Of a stretch of 31,559 nucleotides of DNA, positions 22,247 to 30,655 are shown piece after piece (position 1 is the stretch's first letter; the number at the start of each line of letters is the position of its first letter). Below the pieces are notes generated by a model that worked only from the letters and a program-made list of their open reading frames with translations, made no database searches and was not told where the DNA came from. Made by a program: the position numbers and the translations under genes. The DNA comes from CAYZZA01 sp964482685 (GTDB lineage: Bacteria; Bacillota; Bacilli; Lactobacillales; Carnobacteriaceae_A). The stretch lies in NCBI GenBank assembly GCA_964482685.1, contig CAYZZA010000008.1, forward strand, positions 1-31,559, written 5' to 3'.

Positions 22247-24877
22247 ATGAAAAAAAGAAGTAGCTCAGAAATTAGACAATTATTTTTAGATTTTTTTGTA
22301 GAAAAAGGACATTCAGTCGAAAAAAGTGCACCGCTAGTGCCCATTGATGACCCAACTTTGCTTTGGATCAACTCGGGAGTAGCCACACTAAAAAAATATT
22401 TTGATGGAAGTATTGTGCCGCAAAATCCACGAATTGTTAATTCACAAAAAAGTATCCGAACCAACGACATTGAAAATGTTGGACGAACTGCTCGTCATCA
22501 TACGATGTTTGAAATGTTAGGAAACTTTTCGATTGGGGATTATTTTAAAGAAGAGGCCATTGTGTGGGCGTGGGAATTTTTAACAAGTCCTCAATGGTTA
22601 GGCATGGATCCAGATAAATTATACGTTACCGTGTATCCAGAAGACACAGAAGCAAAACAAATCTGGAAAGAAAAAATCGGCTTGACCGACGATCGTATTA
22701 TTGAAGAAGAAGGCAACTTCTGGGATATCGGGGCAGGTCCAAGTGGTCCTAACAGTGAAATCTTTTATGACCGCGGTGTAGCATATAATGAATTAGAGCC
22801 AGGAGATCCTGAAAATTACCCAGGTGGTGAAAACGAACAGTGGTTAGAAATTTGGAACATTGTGTTTTCGGAATTTAACCACAAGCCAGACGACACGTAT
22901 GAACCTTTGCCACACAAGAACATCGATACAGGTATGGGTCTAGAACGTTTGGCATCCGTGATTCAAGACACGCCAACAAACTTTGAAACAGATTTGTTTA
23001 AACCAATCATTGAAAAAGTAGAACAGTTAAGTGGACATGACTACGGACAAGACCAAGCTCTGGACGTGTCTTTCAAAGTGATTGCTGATCACATTCGGGC
23101 AGTTTCGTTTGCCATCGGAGATGGGGCACTGCCATCTAACGAGGGACGTGGATACGTCATTCGCCGTTTGATTCGTCGTTCTGTGATGCATGGACGAAAA
23201 TTAGGGGTTGAAAAAGCTTTTCTGTCTCATCTCGTGGCAACAGTGGCCGATGTGATGCATGATTATTACCCTGAGTTGTCTGAAAAAGCAGACTTTGTTA
23301 CGCAAATTATTGAAAAAGAAGAGCAACGGTTCCATGAAACAATCAATGAGGGGTTATCTTTGCTGAACACTTTAATCGTTACAGCCAAAGAGGCCAATAT
23401 AACGGAATTAGATGGAAAACAAGTCTTTAAATTATATGATACGTACGGCTTCCCATACGAATTGACGGAAGAATATGCCGAAGAAGCCGGATTTACGATT
23501 GATGCGGCACGTTACGAAGAGGAAATGGAAGCGCAAAGACAGCGCGCACGTTCGGCGCGTTCCGATGAACAATCCATGTCTGTTCAAAATGAGCTGTTGT
23601 TTGACTTGAAAGAGGAAACAGTCTTTACGGGTTATGATGAGACAGCCACAAAAGGAACGTTGGTTTCGATTATTGGAGAACAAGCAGAAGCGGGTAGCCA
23701 TGTCCGCGTAGTGTTTGATCAAACGCCTTTCTATGCTGAAAAAGGAGGGCAAGTAGCCGACACAGGAGTGTTAATCGACAGTGAGGGAACACTTGTCGCA
23801 CGTGTGACGGATGTTCAATCAGCCCCAGCTGGTCAACCCCTTCATCAGTTGGACGTACGACGTCCTATCTATAAAAATCATACCTATACACTGCAAGTAG
23901 AAGACAAAGAACGCGAATTTATTAAACGGAACCATACCGCCACGCATTTGCTTCACCAGGCTTTGAAAGATGTTTTAGGCGAACATGTCAACCAGGCAGG
24001 TTCTTTAGTAAGCAAAGATTTGTTGAGATTTGACTTTACTCACTTCGAACAAGTGACAAAAGAAGAACTTATGCACATGGAACAAAAAGTCAATCAAAAA
24101 ATCTGGGATTCCCTTCCGGTTGATACGGTTGTTACAAGTCTAGAAGAGGCTAAAAAAACCGGAGCAATGGCTCTATTTGGAGAGAAATACGGCGAACATG
24201 TGCGGATTGTGACCATTGGTGAGTATTCGAAAGAATTGTGTGGGGGAACGCATGTATCCAACACGAGTGAGATAGGGTTGTTTAAACTTGTCTCCGAATC
24301 TGGAATTGGTGCAGGAATTCGCCGAATCGTAGCGAAAACAAGTAAAGAAGCATTTGTTTATACTCAAGAACAAGAACAGGTTCTTCTGAAAACAGCAGAT
24401 TTGATCAAAGCACAAACAACACAAGATGTTCCCGCAAAGGTGATGCACCTGTTAGAACAAGTAAAAGAGACACAAAAAGAAGTAGATGCATTGCAATCCA
24501 AGTTGTCTCACTCTCTAGCTGAGGAAGTATTTAAAAAAGTAAAAACTGTAGAGGGCATGCGTGTAATTGCGTCTGAAATCAATGTTCAAAACATGAATCA
24601 ATTGCGACAATTAGCAGACGAATGGAAACAAAAAGAGTATTCAGATATTTTAGTACTCGGTTTAAGAAACGAAGGCAAAGTCAATCTTCTTGCTGCAGCA
24701 ACTCCTGAAGCAGTCAAACAAGGCTTCAAAGCTGGCGAATTGATTAAGACTATTGCCCCTTTTGTAGGCGGAGGCGGAGGCGGACGACCAGATATGGCCC
24801 AAGCGGGTGGAAAAAAACCTGAAGGACTTCCTGAAGCATTGGAACAAGTAGAAGGATGGATCCGTACGCATTCTTAA
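22247..24877 (+). CDS. alaS: Alanyl-tRNA synthetase
   Basis: AlaS charges tRNA-Ala and edits mischarged Ser and Gly. The 876-residue product has the class II catalytic domain at the N-terminus (RQLFLDFFVEKGH, LLWINSGVATLKKYFDG, RHHTMFEMLGNFS). The editing domain carries the zinc-site motifs HTATH near residue 562 and CGGTH near 665. The C-terminal domain has the glycine-rich GGGGGGRPDMAQAGG. The ATG at 22247 is chosen from GAGAGGA at 22231-22237; upstream in-frame starts lie inside the terminator or inside the ribosome binding site. It is regulated by the upstream Ala T-box. Confidence 0.97.
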   Translation: MKKRSSSEIRQLFLDFFVEKGHSVEKSAPLVPIDDPTLLWINSGVATLKKYFDGSIVPQNPRIVNSQKSIRTNDIENVGRTARHHTMFEMLGNFSIGDYFKEEAIVWAWEFLTSPQWLGMDPDKLYVTVYPEDTEAKQIWKEKIGLTDDRIIEEEGNFWDIGAGPSGPNSEIFYDRGVAYNELEPGDPENYPGGENEQWLEIWNIVFSEFNHKPDDTYEPLPHKNIDTGMGLERLASVIQDTPTNFETDLFKPIIEKVEQLSGHDYGQDQALDVSFKVIADHIRAVSFAIGDGALPSNEGRGYVIRRLIRRSVMHGRKLGVEKAFLSHLVATVADVMHDYYPELSEKADFVTQIIEKEEQRFHETINEGLSLLNTLIVTAKEANITELDGKQVFKLYDTYGFPYELTEEYAEEAGFTIDAARYEEEMEAQRQRARSARSDEQSMSVQNELLFDLKEETVFTGYDETATKGTLVSIIGEQAEAGSHVRVVFDQTPFYAEKGGQVADTGVLIDSEGTLVARVTDVQSAPAGQPLHQLDVRRPIYKNHTYTLQVEDKEREFIKRNHTATHLLHQALKDVLGEHVNQAGSLVSKDLLRFDFTHFEQVTKEELMHMEQKVNQKIWDSLPVDTVVTSLEEAKKTGAMALFGEKYGEHVRIVTIGEYSKELCGGTHVSNTSEIGLFKLVSESGIGAGIRRIVAKTSKEAFVYTQEQEQVLLKTADLIKAQTTQDVPAKVMHLLEQVKETQKEVDALQSKLSHSLAEEVFKKVKTVEGMRVIASEINVQNMNQLRQLADEWKQKEYSDILVLGLRNEGKVNLLAAATPEAVKQGFKAGELIKTIAPFVGGGGGGRPDMAQAGGKKPEGLPEALEQVEGWIRTHS

Positions 24878-24944
24878 AAATAAGAAACAAAGAAAAAATA
24901 GTGGATTCAAAATCAAGGACTCTAGGAGTCTAGCCCTTTTAAGA

Positions 24945-24973
24945 TTGTAGTTTGCTAGTATTTCTTGTACAAT
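24945..24973 (+). promoter_or_regulatory. Promoter of ireB-ruvX-DUF1292
   Basis: TTGTAG (24945-24950) and TACAAT (24968-24973) are 17 bp apart, 36 bp before the ireB start. A weak GACTC/GAGTC hairpin after alaS at about 24918-24932 precedes it. Confidence 0.65.
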
Positions 24974-25009
24974 GAAGGAGAAAAGTACAATGAAAATGGG
25001 GGATTAGGC

Positions 25010-25279
25010 ATGAGTTCACTTGATCATACGATGCGATTTAATGTTGACAAAAGCAATGATAAAGATGTAGCTGAAACGCTTGTTCACGTATATAAAGCAC
25101 TAGAAGAAAAAGGATATAGCCCCATCAATCAAATTGTTGGCTACTTGCTGTCAGGAGATCCGGCATTTATACCACGCCACAATGATGCACGAAACATCAT
25201 TAAACGGCATGAACGAGATTTGATTCTTGAAGAACTTGTTCAACACTACTTGAAAGATGCTGGTACAAACAATTTATGA
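25010..25279 (+). CDS. ireB: IreB family regulatory phosphoprotein (YrzL)
   Basis: IreB is a small phosphoprotein; in Enterococcus faecalis it is a substrate of the Ser/Thr kinase IreK and affects cephalosporin resistance. The 89-residue product begins MSSLDHTMRF. Thr7 aligns by position with one of the phosphorylated threonines known in E. faecalis, while position 4 is Leu rather than Thr. The rest (LVHVYKALEEKGYSPINQIV, GYLLSGDPAFIPRHNDARN) is highly conserved family sequence. The ATG at 25010 follows GGGGGATT. The stop overlaps the ruvX ATG (ATGA). Confidence 0.93.
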   Translation: MSSLDHTMRFNVDKSNDKDVAETLVHVYKALEEKGYSPINQIVGYLLSGDPAFIPRHNDARNIIKRHERDLILEELVQHYLKDAGTNNL

Positions 25280-25704
25280 GAATTATGGGTTTAGATGTAG
25301 GCTCTAGAACAATCGGTGTTGCGATTAGTGACCCTTTTGGATGGACAGCACAAGGTATTGAAACAATTCAAATTAAAGAAGCCAAAGAAGAGTATGGTCT
25401 AACACGTCTCAGAGAACTAATAGAGGAGTACAATGTTGAAAAAATTGTCATTGGTCTTCCTAAAAATATGAATGGAACAATCGGACCACGGGCAGAATCT
25501 TCTCTCTTTTTTTCAGAATTGATGGTAGACACATTTGGCCTACCCATTATTATGCAAGATGAAAGACTGACCACTGTTCAAGCAGAACGGATGCTGATTG
25601 AAGAAGGCAATGCGTCTCGCTCGAAAAGAAAGAAAGTAATTGATAAACTAGCTGCAGTGATGATTTTACAAAGTTATCTCGATACTCAGCCACAAAATCG
25701 CTAA
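25276..25704 (+). CDS. ruvX: RuvX/YqgF, pre-16S rRNA nuclease (Holliday junction resolvase-like)
   Basis: This 142-residue RNase H-fold protein of the YqgF family completes 5' processing of 16S rRNA and has also been described as a Holliday junction resolvase homologue. It begins MRIMGLDVGSRTIGVAISDP with the first acidic catalytic residue (Asp6). IVIGLPKNMNGTIGPRA and MQDERLTTVQAERML carry the later conserved Glu and Asp/Thr positions, and KKKVIDKLAAVMILQ closes the fold. It overlaps ireB by 4 bp, indicating coupled translation, and the DUF1292 gene follows 33 bp later. Confidence 0.95.
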   Translation: MRIMGLDVGSRTIGVAISDPFGWTAQGIETIQIKEAKEEYGLTRLRELIEEYNVEKIVIGLPKNMNGTIGPRAESSLFFSELMVDTFGLPIIMQDERLTTVQAERMLIEEGNASRSKRKKVIDKLAAVMILQSYLDTQPQNR

Positions 25705-25737
25705 AAAATGGGTAGACAATAGAGAGGATGTATATAC

Positions 25738-26034
25738 ATGACAGAAGAACACAACCACGACCACGACCACGAGCATGAACAGTTAACGATTATTGACGAA
25801 GAAGGCAATGAGTCATTGTACGAAATATTGCTGACTTTTGATTCTGAAGATTTTAATAAATCATACGTCTTGCTTTATCCAGCAGGATCAGGTGATGATG
25901 AAGAAGTCGAGATTCAAGCTTTTTCATACGTTGAATCTGAAGGCGGCCTAGAAGGTGCCTTAAACGCAATTGAGTCTGAAGAAGAATGGGACATGATTGA
26001 TGAAGTCTTAAATACTTTTGTAGAAGAAGAGTAA
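25738..26034 (+). CDS. DUF1292 family protein (YrzB) with His/Asp-rich N-terminus
   Basis: This very acidic 98-residue protein is of the DUF1292 family, conserved after ireB and ruvX in Firmicutes; its function is not known. The core begins LTIIDEEGNESLYEILLTFD and contains YVLLYPAG and EVEIQAFSY. The N-terminus carries an alternating tract EEHNHDHDHEHEQ (residues 3-15) that could bind metal ions such as nickel or zinc; this is inference from composition. The ATG at 25738 follows GAGAGGATG. A clear terminator ends the unit. Confidence 0.92.
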   Translation: MTEEHNHDHDHEHEQLTIIDEEGNESLYEILLTFDSEDFNKSYVLLYPAGSGDDEEVEIQAFSYVESEGGLEGALNAIESEEEWDMIDEVLNTFVEEE

Positions 26035-26050
26035 AAGATGGAGTCATTCT

Positions 26051-26087
26051 AAAGTAGGCTGACTAAATGTCATGCCTACTTTTTTTG
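26051..26087 (+). terminator. Intrinsic terminator after the DUF1292 gene
   Basis: AAAGTAGGC (26051-26059) pairs with the later GCCTACTTT, with inner TGAC/GTCA pairs and a seven-base T-run. Confidence 0.88.
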
Positions 26088-26116
26088 TTTTCAATCCTCT
26101 TTTTATTGTGTATACT
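26088..26116 (+). promoter_or_regulatory. Promoter of mltG
   Basis: TTTTCA (26088-26093) and TATACT (26111-26116) are 17 bp apart, directly after the terminator T-run and 64 bp before mltG. Confidence 0.6.
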
Positions 26117-26180
26117 AGAACAGGAACTGAATAAAATACGCTCTGATTCATTTTGTGTAGAGTATAAAGGATGACTACGA

Positions 26181-27272
26181 ATGGATGGAACACAGGATAA
26201 CAAACGCAACATCAATAAAATTGTTTTTTGGATTATGACAACGTTGTTTCTTTTGCTGATTGTCTTGGGCGTGACTGGATATCGATTTTATACCTCCTCT
26301 TTGGAACCTCTCAATCCTGATGAAACTCAATCTGTGGAAATAAATATTCCAATGGGTTCGTCACGTTCAGATATTGCCCAAATATTAGAACAAGAAGAGA
26401 TTATCAAGAATGCCTCAATCTTTAATTTATATATTAAATTGAACAATGAGCAAGGTTTCCAAGCCGGATACTACGATTTTTCTCCATCAATGGCACCAAA
26501 AGAGATTATTGCTCAATTGAAAAAAGGTGGCAGACCGATTGCACGAGCATCCATTGAAAGTATTCCAGTACCAGAAGGGCTCACACTCTCACAGATTTCG
26601 GCGATTATAGACACATATACGTCTTTTTCAAAAGAAGAGGTCATAGCACGTTTAGATGACCCAGCCTTTATTGCCGCATCAGCGGAACAATTTCCACGAC
26701 TCTTAAAAAGTGCAACAGAAAGCGAGGGCACGTATCATGTGCTGGAAGGGTATCTATTTCCAGCAACTTATGAGTACCACGATGAGACGTCTTTGGACAC
26801 ATTGTTAACTGCGATGCTCTCAAAAACAGACCAGGTATTAAAAAATTATTATGAACAACTTGAAACAGAAGAAAGAACGCCACATGAAGTGCTCACGATG
26901 GCTTCCTTTATTGAACGAGAAGGAATCGAATTTGAAGATAGACAACAAATTGCGGATGTTTTTTATAATCGTCTAGAAGTGGGAATGCCTTTGCAAACAG
27001 ACGTGAGTGTGACTTACGCATTGGAAGAGCACAAAGAAAGAATCACCTACGAAGACTTGAAAGTAGAGTCTCCATACAATACCTACAAATATACAGGGAT
27101 TGGCCCTGGCCCTGTAAACAATCCAAGTGAAGGGGCTATCAAAGCAGCCTTAAACCCAGCAGACACAGACTACTTCTATTTTTTGGCAGATTTAAAAACA
27201 AAAAAAGTGTATTTTTCGAAAACTTATAGTCAACATCTAGAATATAAAGCACGCTATCTGGATGAACAATAA
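26181..27272 (+). CDS. mltG: MltG, endolytic murein transglycosylase (YceG)
   Basis: MltG cuts nascent glycan strands within the membrane-proximal wall and is thought to release newly made peptidoglycan. The 363-residue protein has a short cytoplasmic tail, one membrane helix at about residues 14-35, a LysM-like region (EINIPMGSSRSDIAQIL), and the YceG catalytic domain. The catalytic Glu is Glu245 in MASFIEREGI. Other conserved segments are LEGYLFPATYEY, FYNRLEVGMPLQTDVSVTYAL and SPYNTYKYTGIGPGPVNNP. AAGGATGA precedes the ATG. The gene has its own promoter and a hairpin follows the stop. Confidence 0.95.
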   Translation: MDGTQDNKRNINKIVFWIMTTLFLLLIVLGVTGYRFYTSSLEPLNPDETQSVEINIPMGSSRSDIAQILEQEEIIKNASIFNLYIKLNNEQGFQAGYYDFSPSMAPKEIIAQLKKGGRPIARASIESIPVPEGLTLSQISAIIDTYTSFSKEEVIARLDDPAFIAASAEQFPRLLKSATESEGTYHVLEGYLFPATYEYHDETSLDTLLTAMLSKTDQVLKNYYEQLETEERTPHEVLTMASFIEREGIEFEDRQQIADVFYNRLEVGMPLQTDVSVTYALEEHKERITYEDLKVESPYNTYKYTGIGPGPVNNPSEGAIKAALNPADTDYFYFLADLKTKKVYFSKTYSQHLEYKARYLDEQ

Positions 27273-27286
27273 ACAGAAACAAAAAG

Positions 27287-27319
27287 ACTAGCTAGGACTA
27301 TTCCTGGCTAGTTTCTTAT
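27287..27319 (+). terminator. Probable terminator between mltG and udk
   Basis: ACTAGCTAGGA (27287-27297) pairs with TCCTGGCTAGT (27302-27312), with one G-U and a 4-nt loop, followed by a broken T-run TTTCTTATT. The T-run is weak, so partial readthrough into udk, 19 bp away, is possible. Confidence 0.6.
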
Positions 27320-27337
27320 TGAAAAGGAGTAAATGAA

Positions 27338-27976
27338 ATGAGTGAAATCTTAAAACCAGTCGTGATTGGTGTAACCGGTGGTTCAGGTAGCGGAAAAACG
27401 AGTGTGAGTAGTTCTATTTACAATCATTTTTCAGGGCATTCTATTTTGATGATTGAACAAGATTCTTATTACAAAGACCAAAGCCATCTTCCGTTTGAAG
27501 AACGCTTGAAAACAAACTATGACCACCCATTTGCTTTCGACACAGATTTTCTAATTGAGCATCTCAATCAGTTATTGGCCTATCAACCGATAGAAAAACC
27601 GATATATGATTATGCAAAACATACACGAAGTACAGAAGTTGTTCGTCAAGAGCCACGTGCGGTTATTATCTTAGAAGGCATTCTAATCTTAGAAGATCCA
27701 CGCTTGAGAGAATTGATGGACATCAAAGTATATGTGGATACAGACGACGATATCCGTATTATTAGACGTATCAAACGGGACATAGAAGAAAGAGGCCGTA
27801 CTCTGGATAGTGTAATTGAGCAATATTTAACGGTTGTGAAACCCATGCATAACCAGTTTATCGAGCCTACCAAACGATATGCAGATATCATTGTACCAGA
27901 AGGTGGAAAAAACCAAGTAGCGATTGATTTATTAGCAACAAAGATAAAGACTGTGTTAGAAAAACGGACAGTTTAA
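27338..27976 (+). CDS. udk: Uridine kinase
   Basis: Udk phosphorylates uridine and cytidine with NTP in pyrimidine salvage. The 212-residue length is standard. The P-loop is GVTGGSGSGKTS near residues 12-23. EQDSYYKD, NYDHPFAFD (nucleoside-binding), PIYDYAKHTRS and VIILEGILIL (Walker B-like) follow in the expected order, with the lid arginines in RIIRRIKRDIEERGR. AAAAGGAG precedes the ATG. No dedicated promoter is evident in the 65 bp after mltG, so expression may depend on readthrough from mltG. Confidence 0.97.
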   Translation: MSEILKPVVIGVTGGSGSGKTSVSSSIYNHFSGHSILMIEQDSYYKDQSHLPFEERLKTNYDHPFAFDTDFLIEHLNQLLAYQPIEKPIYDYAKHTRSTEVVRQEPRAVIILEGILILEDPRLRELMDIKVYVDTDDDIRIIRRIKRDIEERGRTLDSVIEQYLTVVKPMHNQFIEPTKRYADIIVPEGGKNQVAIDLLATKIKTVLEKRTV

Positions 27977-28036
27977 CTGGTTTATCCCGTTCGGTGCTTG
28001 AATAAAAGAATGCCTTACATGCGAGAATGGAAAAAC

Positions 28037-28065
28037 TTTACAATCATTGTGTATCATGGTATCTT
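28037..28065 (+). promoter_or_regulatory. Promoter of greA
   Basis: TTTACA (28037-28042) and TATCTT (28060-28065) are 17 bp apart, with TGG directly before the -10 (extended). The expected leader is about 70 nt. Confidence 0.6.
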
Positions 28066-28141
28066 GTTTGGGCAGTCTAATTATGAGTTTTAAAGTTATG
28101 AGTAGTCTATAGTTCGTATAAAGATCAATGAGGTGGAAAAA

Positions 28142-28618
28142 ATGATGAATCAAAAAGTGTATCCAATGACACTTGAAGGAAAGCAAAAGCTTGAAAGTGA
28201 ATTGGAAGAATTAAAACTTGTTAAACGAAAAGAAGTTGTAGAGCGTATAAAAATAGCACGTGAATTTGGAGACTTATCTGAAAACTCAGAGTACGAGTCT
28301 GCAAAAGACGAGCAAGCCTTTGTGGAAGGACGTATTTCAACTCTAGAACAAATGCTTCGCAATTCAGAAATTATCGACAATTCAAACGTAGCTGTTGGTG
28401 AAGTAGCCATTGGGCGAACAGTTGTTTTTGTCGAGTTGCCTGAAGGGGAAGAAGAAGAATACACGATTGTTGGAAAAGCAGAAGCCGATCCATTAAGTGG
28501 CAAGATTTCCAATGAATCTCCTATTGCTAAAGCGTTGATGGGGTATAAAGTTGGAGATACCGTCCAAATTGATACCCCCGCTGGTGAAATGAGTGTTAAA
28601 ATTATAAAAATCTCTTGA
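28142..28618 (+). CDS. greA: Transcription elongation factor GreA
   Basis: GreA enters the RNA polymerase secondary channel and stimulates cleavage of backtracked RNA. The 158-residue product has the N-terminal coiled coil with GDLSENSEYESAKDEQAFVEGRI, carrying the acidic tip residues (Asp and Glu in the D-x-SEN-x-EY motif), and the C-terminal FKBP-like domain with VFVELPEGEEEEYTIVG and ISNESPIAKALMG. The ATG at 28142 is chosen because GAGGTGG lies at 28130-28136. A GTG inside that site opens the frame slightly earlier but cannot be the start, and ATG 28145 is an equally possible second choice. Confidence 0.96.
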   Translation: MMNQKVYPMTLEGKQKLESELEELKLVKRKEVVERIKIAREFGDLSENSEYESAKDEQAFVEGRISTLEQMLRNSEIIDNSNVAVGEVAIGRTVVFVELPEGEEEEYTIVGKAEADPLSGKISNESPIAKALMGYKVGDTVQIDTPAGEMSVKIIKIS

Positions 28619-28702
28619 TGTGTCTCTTGGACACAACAGGTTGGTTTTAAACTGGATGATGCGTAAGATCCTTAGCCCACGTGATGTGGACAGGTCTTCA
28701 TG

Positions 28703-28741
28703 CTCATTCTTTTTTTTTGAAAAATCAGACTAAAGAATGAG
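28703..28741. promoter_or_regulatory. Inverted repeat upstream of the liaFSR promoter, candidate operator
   Basis: CTCATTCTTT (28703-28712) and AAAGAATGAG (28732-28741) are perfect 10-bp inverted copies separated by 19 bp. They end about 20 bp before the -35 of the lia promoter, a position suited to an activator such as LiaR, which in related bacteria induces its own operon. It could instead be a remnant of the greA terminator region, because a T9 run lies inside it. Confidence 0.35.
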
Positions 28742-28760
28742 AGAAAACCAATAGATGACA

Positions 28761-28789
28761 CTGAAAAGAAAAACTAAACAGGTTATACT
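28761..28789 (+). promoter_or_regulatory. Candidate promoter of liaFSR
   Basis: CTGAAA (28761-28766) and TATACT (28784-28789) are 17 bp apart. The weak -35 and good -10 suit an activator-dependent promoter. Its position argues that liaF begins at 28830, not at the earlier ATG 28755. Confidence 0.5.
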
Positions 28790-28829
28790 GATAGAGACGA
28801 AAGCAAGAAGTGAAGGAGGAATACAAAAG

Positions 28830-29564
28830 ATGTCGCGATGGACAAAACTGTTTGTAGTTTTTGAACTATTGTTATTTATATGGTTGTTGTTTCAACTGAC
28901 CACTACGTTTATTTTAATGGTCCTCTTGTTTCTTGGCTTCTTTCTTTTGTCTAGGAAGAAGCCTTCTTCAAAAAAAACGATCTCTACACAACAACAATTT
29001 GGGATTTTCTTAATTGTGTTTTCGCTCTTGTCAACCCAAGCCGCTTGGGCGATGCTCCTTGTAGCAAGTGTATATGTCTTTTTTGTTTTGTTTAAAGGAA
29101 ATAAGTTGTTTGCAAAAAACTCAACTGGACAAGTACCGTGGAAACAGAAAACCTTTTTTTCTGTTGATAGCTTAGATTCATCTAGAAAAAGCTCTTTATT
29201 GAAAAAAACAAAATGGATTGGGCGAGATCACTTAGGCTCAACAGAATTTGAATGGGAAGACATGAACTACATTAAATGTATGGGAGAGACGGTGATTGAT
29301 TTAGGAAACACATTGCTCCCACAAAAAGAAAATGTAGTCATTATTCGAAAAGGATTTGGAAAAACCAAAATTCTTGTTCCCAATGAGGTGGGCATCACCG
29401 TGAATTACACTTCACTCCACGGACTTTTTATATCTGAAGAAGAGACCCTCCGATTAAAAAATGAACAGCTAAAATATATTGAAAAAGAATATGCAAACAA
29501 ACCACGAAAATTGCATATTATTGTGAGCGTTTTAATCGGAGATTTGGAAGTGGTGTCTTTATGA
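28830..29564 (+). CDS. liaF: LiaF, inhibitor of the LiaRS envelope-stress system
   Basis: LiaF is a membrane protein that keeps the LiaS-LiaR pair off in unstressed cells. The 244-residue product has an N-terminal membrane region with about three helices and a C-terminal soluble domain. The latter contains ETVIDLGNTLLPQKENVVIIRKGFGKTKILVPNEVG and ends in RKLHIIVSVLIGDLEVV, both characteristic of LiaF. The ATG at 28830 is preceded by AAGGAGG at 28813-28819. The in-frame ATG at 28755 lies upstream of the predicted -10 box and has no ribosome binding site. The stop overlaps the liaS ATG (ATGA). Confidence 0.92.
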   Translation: MSRWTKLFVVFELLLFIWLLFQLTTTFILMVLLFLGFFLLSRKKPSSKKTISTQQQFGIFLIVFSLLSTQAAWAMLLVASVYVFFVLFKGNKLFAKNSTGQVPWKQKTFFSVDSLDSSRKSSLLKKTKWIGRDHLGSTEFEWEDMNYIKCMGETVIDLGNTLLPQKENVVIIRKGFGKTKILVPNEVGITVNYTSLHGLFISEEETLRLKNEQLKYIEKEYANKPRKLHIIVSVLIGDLEVVSL

Positions 29565-30655
29565 AGCGTAAAGGAATCTTTTTGTTTTTTATTTCTTTTT
29601 CTATTTCATTTGTGTTGCTTACAAGTGTTTTTGTAATGACGACAGGTGCTTATTTTGGAGGAGAGTGGATAGCTCATGTATTCTCCGCTGAATTGTACTC
29701 CATTTCATTGTTGCTTTACTTTTTTTCATTCTCTGTGGGTATTGGCTTGTTTTATTCTTTTTGGGTTCTGTATACTCAAAACGGTGAATTGTCTACACTT
29801 GAAGAATATTTAAATTATCTAGCTAAAGGGCAATATGCTGAAAAATTGTTTGTTCCGCTGAAACAAGAAAATGAATTGGTGTCCATAGAATATAGAGAAA
29901 TCAGGCGATTGATTTTGGCTATCCGTGAATCATTGGTTGATCTATCCAAAGAAGCACTCGGAACTTTTGAAAAAGATAATGGCATGTCTTTAGAGGCTCG
30001 TGAACAGATTGTGGAGGAAGAACGACACCGCATTGCACGCGAATTACACGACTCTGTCAGCCAGCAATTGTTTGCGGCTATGATGATGCTTTCAGCGATC
30101 AATCAACACGTTTTAAACTTGAAAATGGATGAAGCAGTAACGAAACAGTTAGGATTGATTGAAAAAATTATTAATGAAGCCCAATCTGAAATGAGGGCTC
30201 TTTTGCTACACTTACGTCCAATTAAACTAGAAGGAAAAACATTAAAACAAGGAATTGAACTTTTGTTAGAGGAGTTAAAAACCAAAACAACTATTCAATT
30301 AACATGGAATGTCCAAGATTTGTATTTAAATTCTACTATTGAAGATCACCTATTCCGAATTATACAAGAAGTTTTATCGAATACACTTCGACATGCTAAA
30401 GCTGAACACGTGGAAGTGTATGTAACTAAAAACCAGGAATTTATTTTGGTGAAGATTATTGATGATGGAATCGGTTTTGATACTTCTATAAAAAAACCAG
30501 GAAATTATGGGCTTCGGAATATTAGAGAGCGTATCTTATCCATGGGAGGCGTCGTTCACATTCTTTCGTTTCCAGAAAAGGGGACACGTGTAGAAATAAA
30601 AATACCAGTTACAAAAGGAGGGACAGCAAATGATTCAGCTTTTGTTAGTGGATGA
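29561..30655 (+). CDS. liaS: LiaS, envelope-stress sensor histidine kinase
   Basis: LiaS (VraS-like) is the membrane sensor kinase of the LiaFSR system, which responds to cell-wall antibiotics and membrane-active peptides. The 364-residue protein has two N-terminal membrane helices (about 6-28 and 47-68) with only a short external loop. A HAMP-like linker follows (LEEYLNYLAKGQYAEKL). The HisKA_3 phosphoacceptor is His163 in RIARELHDSVSQQLFAAM. The ATPase domain has NTLRHAKA, DDGIGFD and YGLRNIRERI. The short extracellular part is typical of intramembrane-sensing kinases. It overlaps liaF by 4 bp and liaR by 26 bp. Confidence 0.95.
   Translation: MKRKGIFLFFISFSISFVLLTSVFVMTTGAYFGGEWIAHVFSAELYSISLLLYFFSFSVGIGLFYSFWVLYTQNGELSTLEEYLNYLAKGQYAEKLFVPLKQENELVSIEYREIRRLILAIRESLVDLSKEALGTFEKDNGMSLEAREQIVEEERHRIARELHDSVSQQLFAAMMMLSAINQHVLNLKMDEAVTKQLGLIEKIINEAQSEMRALLLHLRPIKLEGKTLKQGIELLLEELKTKTTIQLTWNVQDLYLNSTIEDHLFRIIQEVLSNTLRHAKAEHVEVYVTKNQEFILVKIIDDGIGFDTSIKKPGNYGLRNIRERILSMGGVVHILSFPEKGTRVEIKIPVTKGGTANDSAFVSG

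Noticed and set aside
24918..24945. Terminator after alaS
   Set aside because: Only a 5-bp GACTC/GAGTC stem with a 3-nt loop and a broken T-run, too weak to call separately.
28755..28829. N-terminal extension of liaF from ATG 28755
   Set aside because: No ribosome binding site, and it precedes the likely -10 box. AAGGAGG supports 28830.
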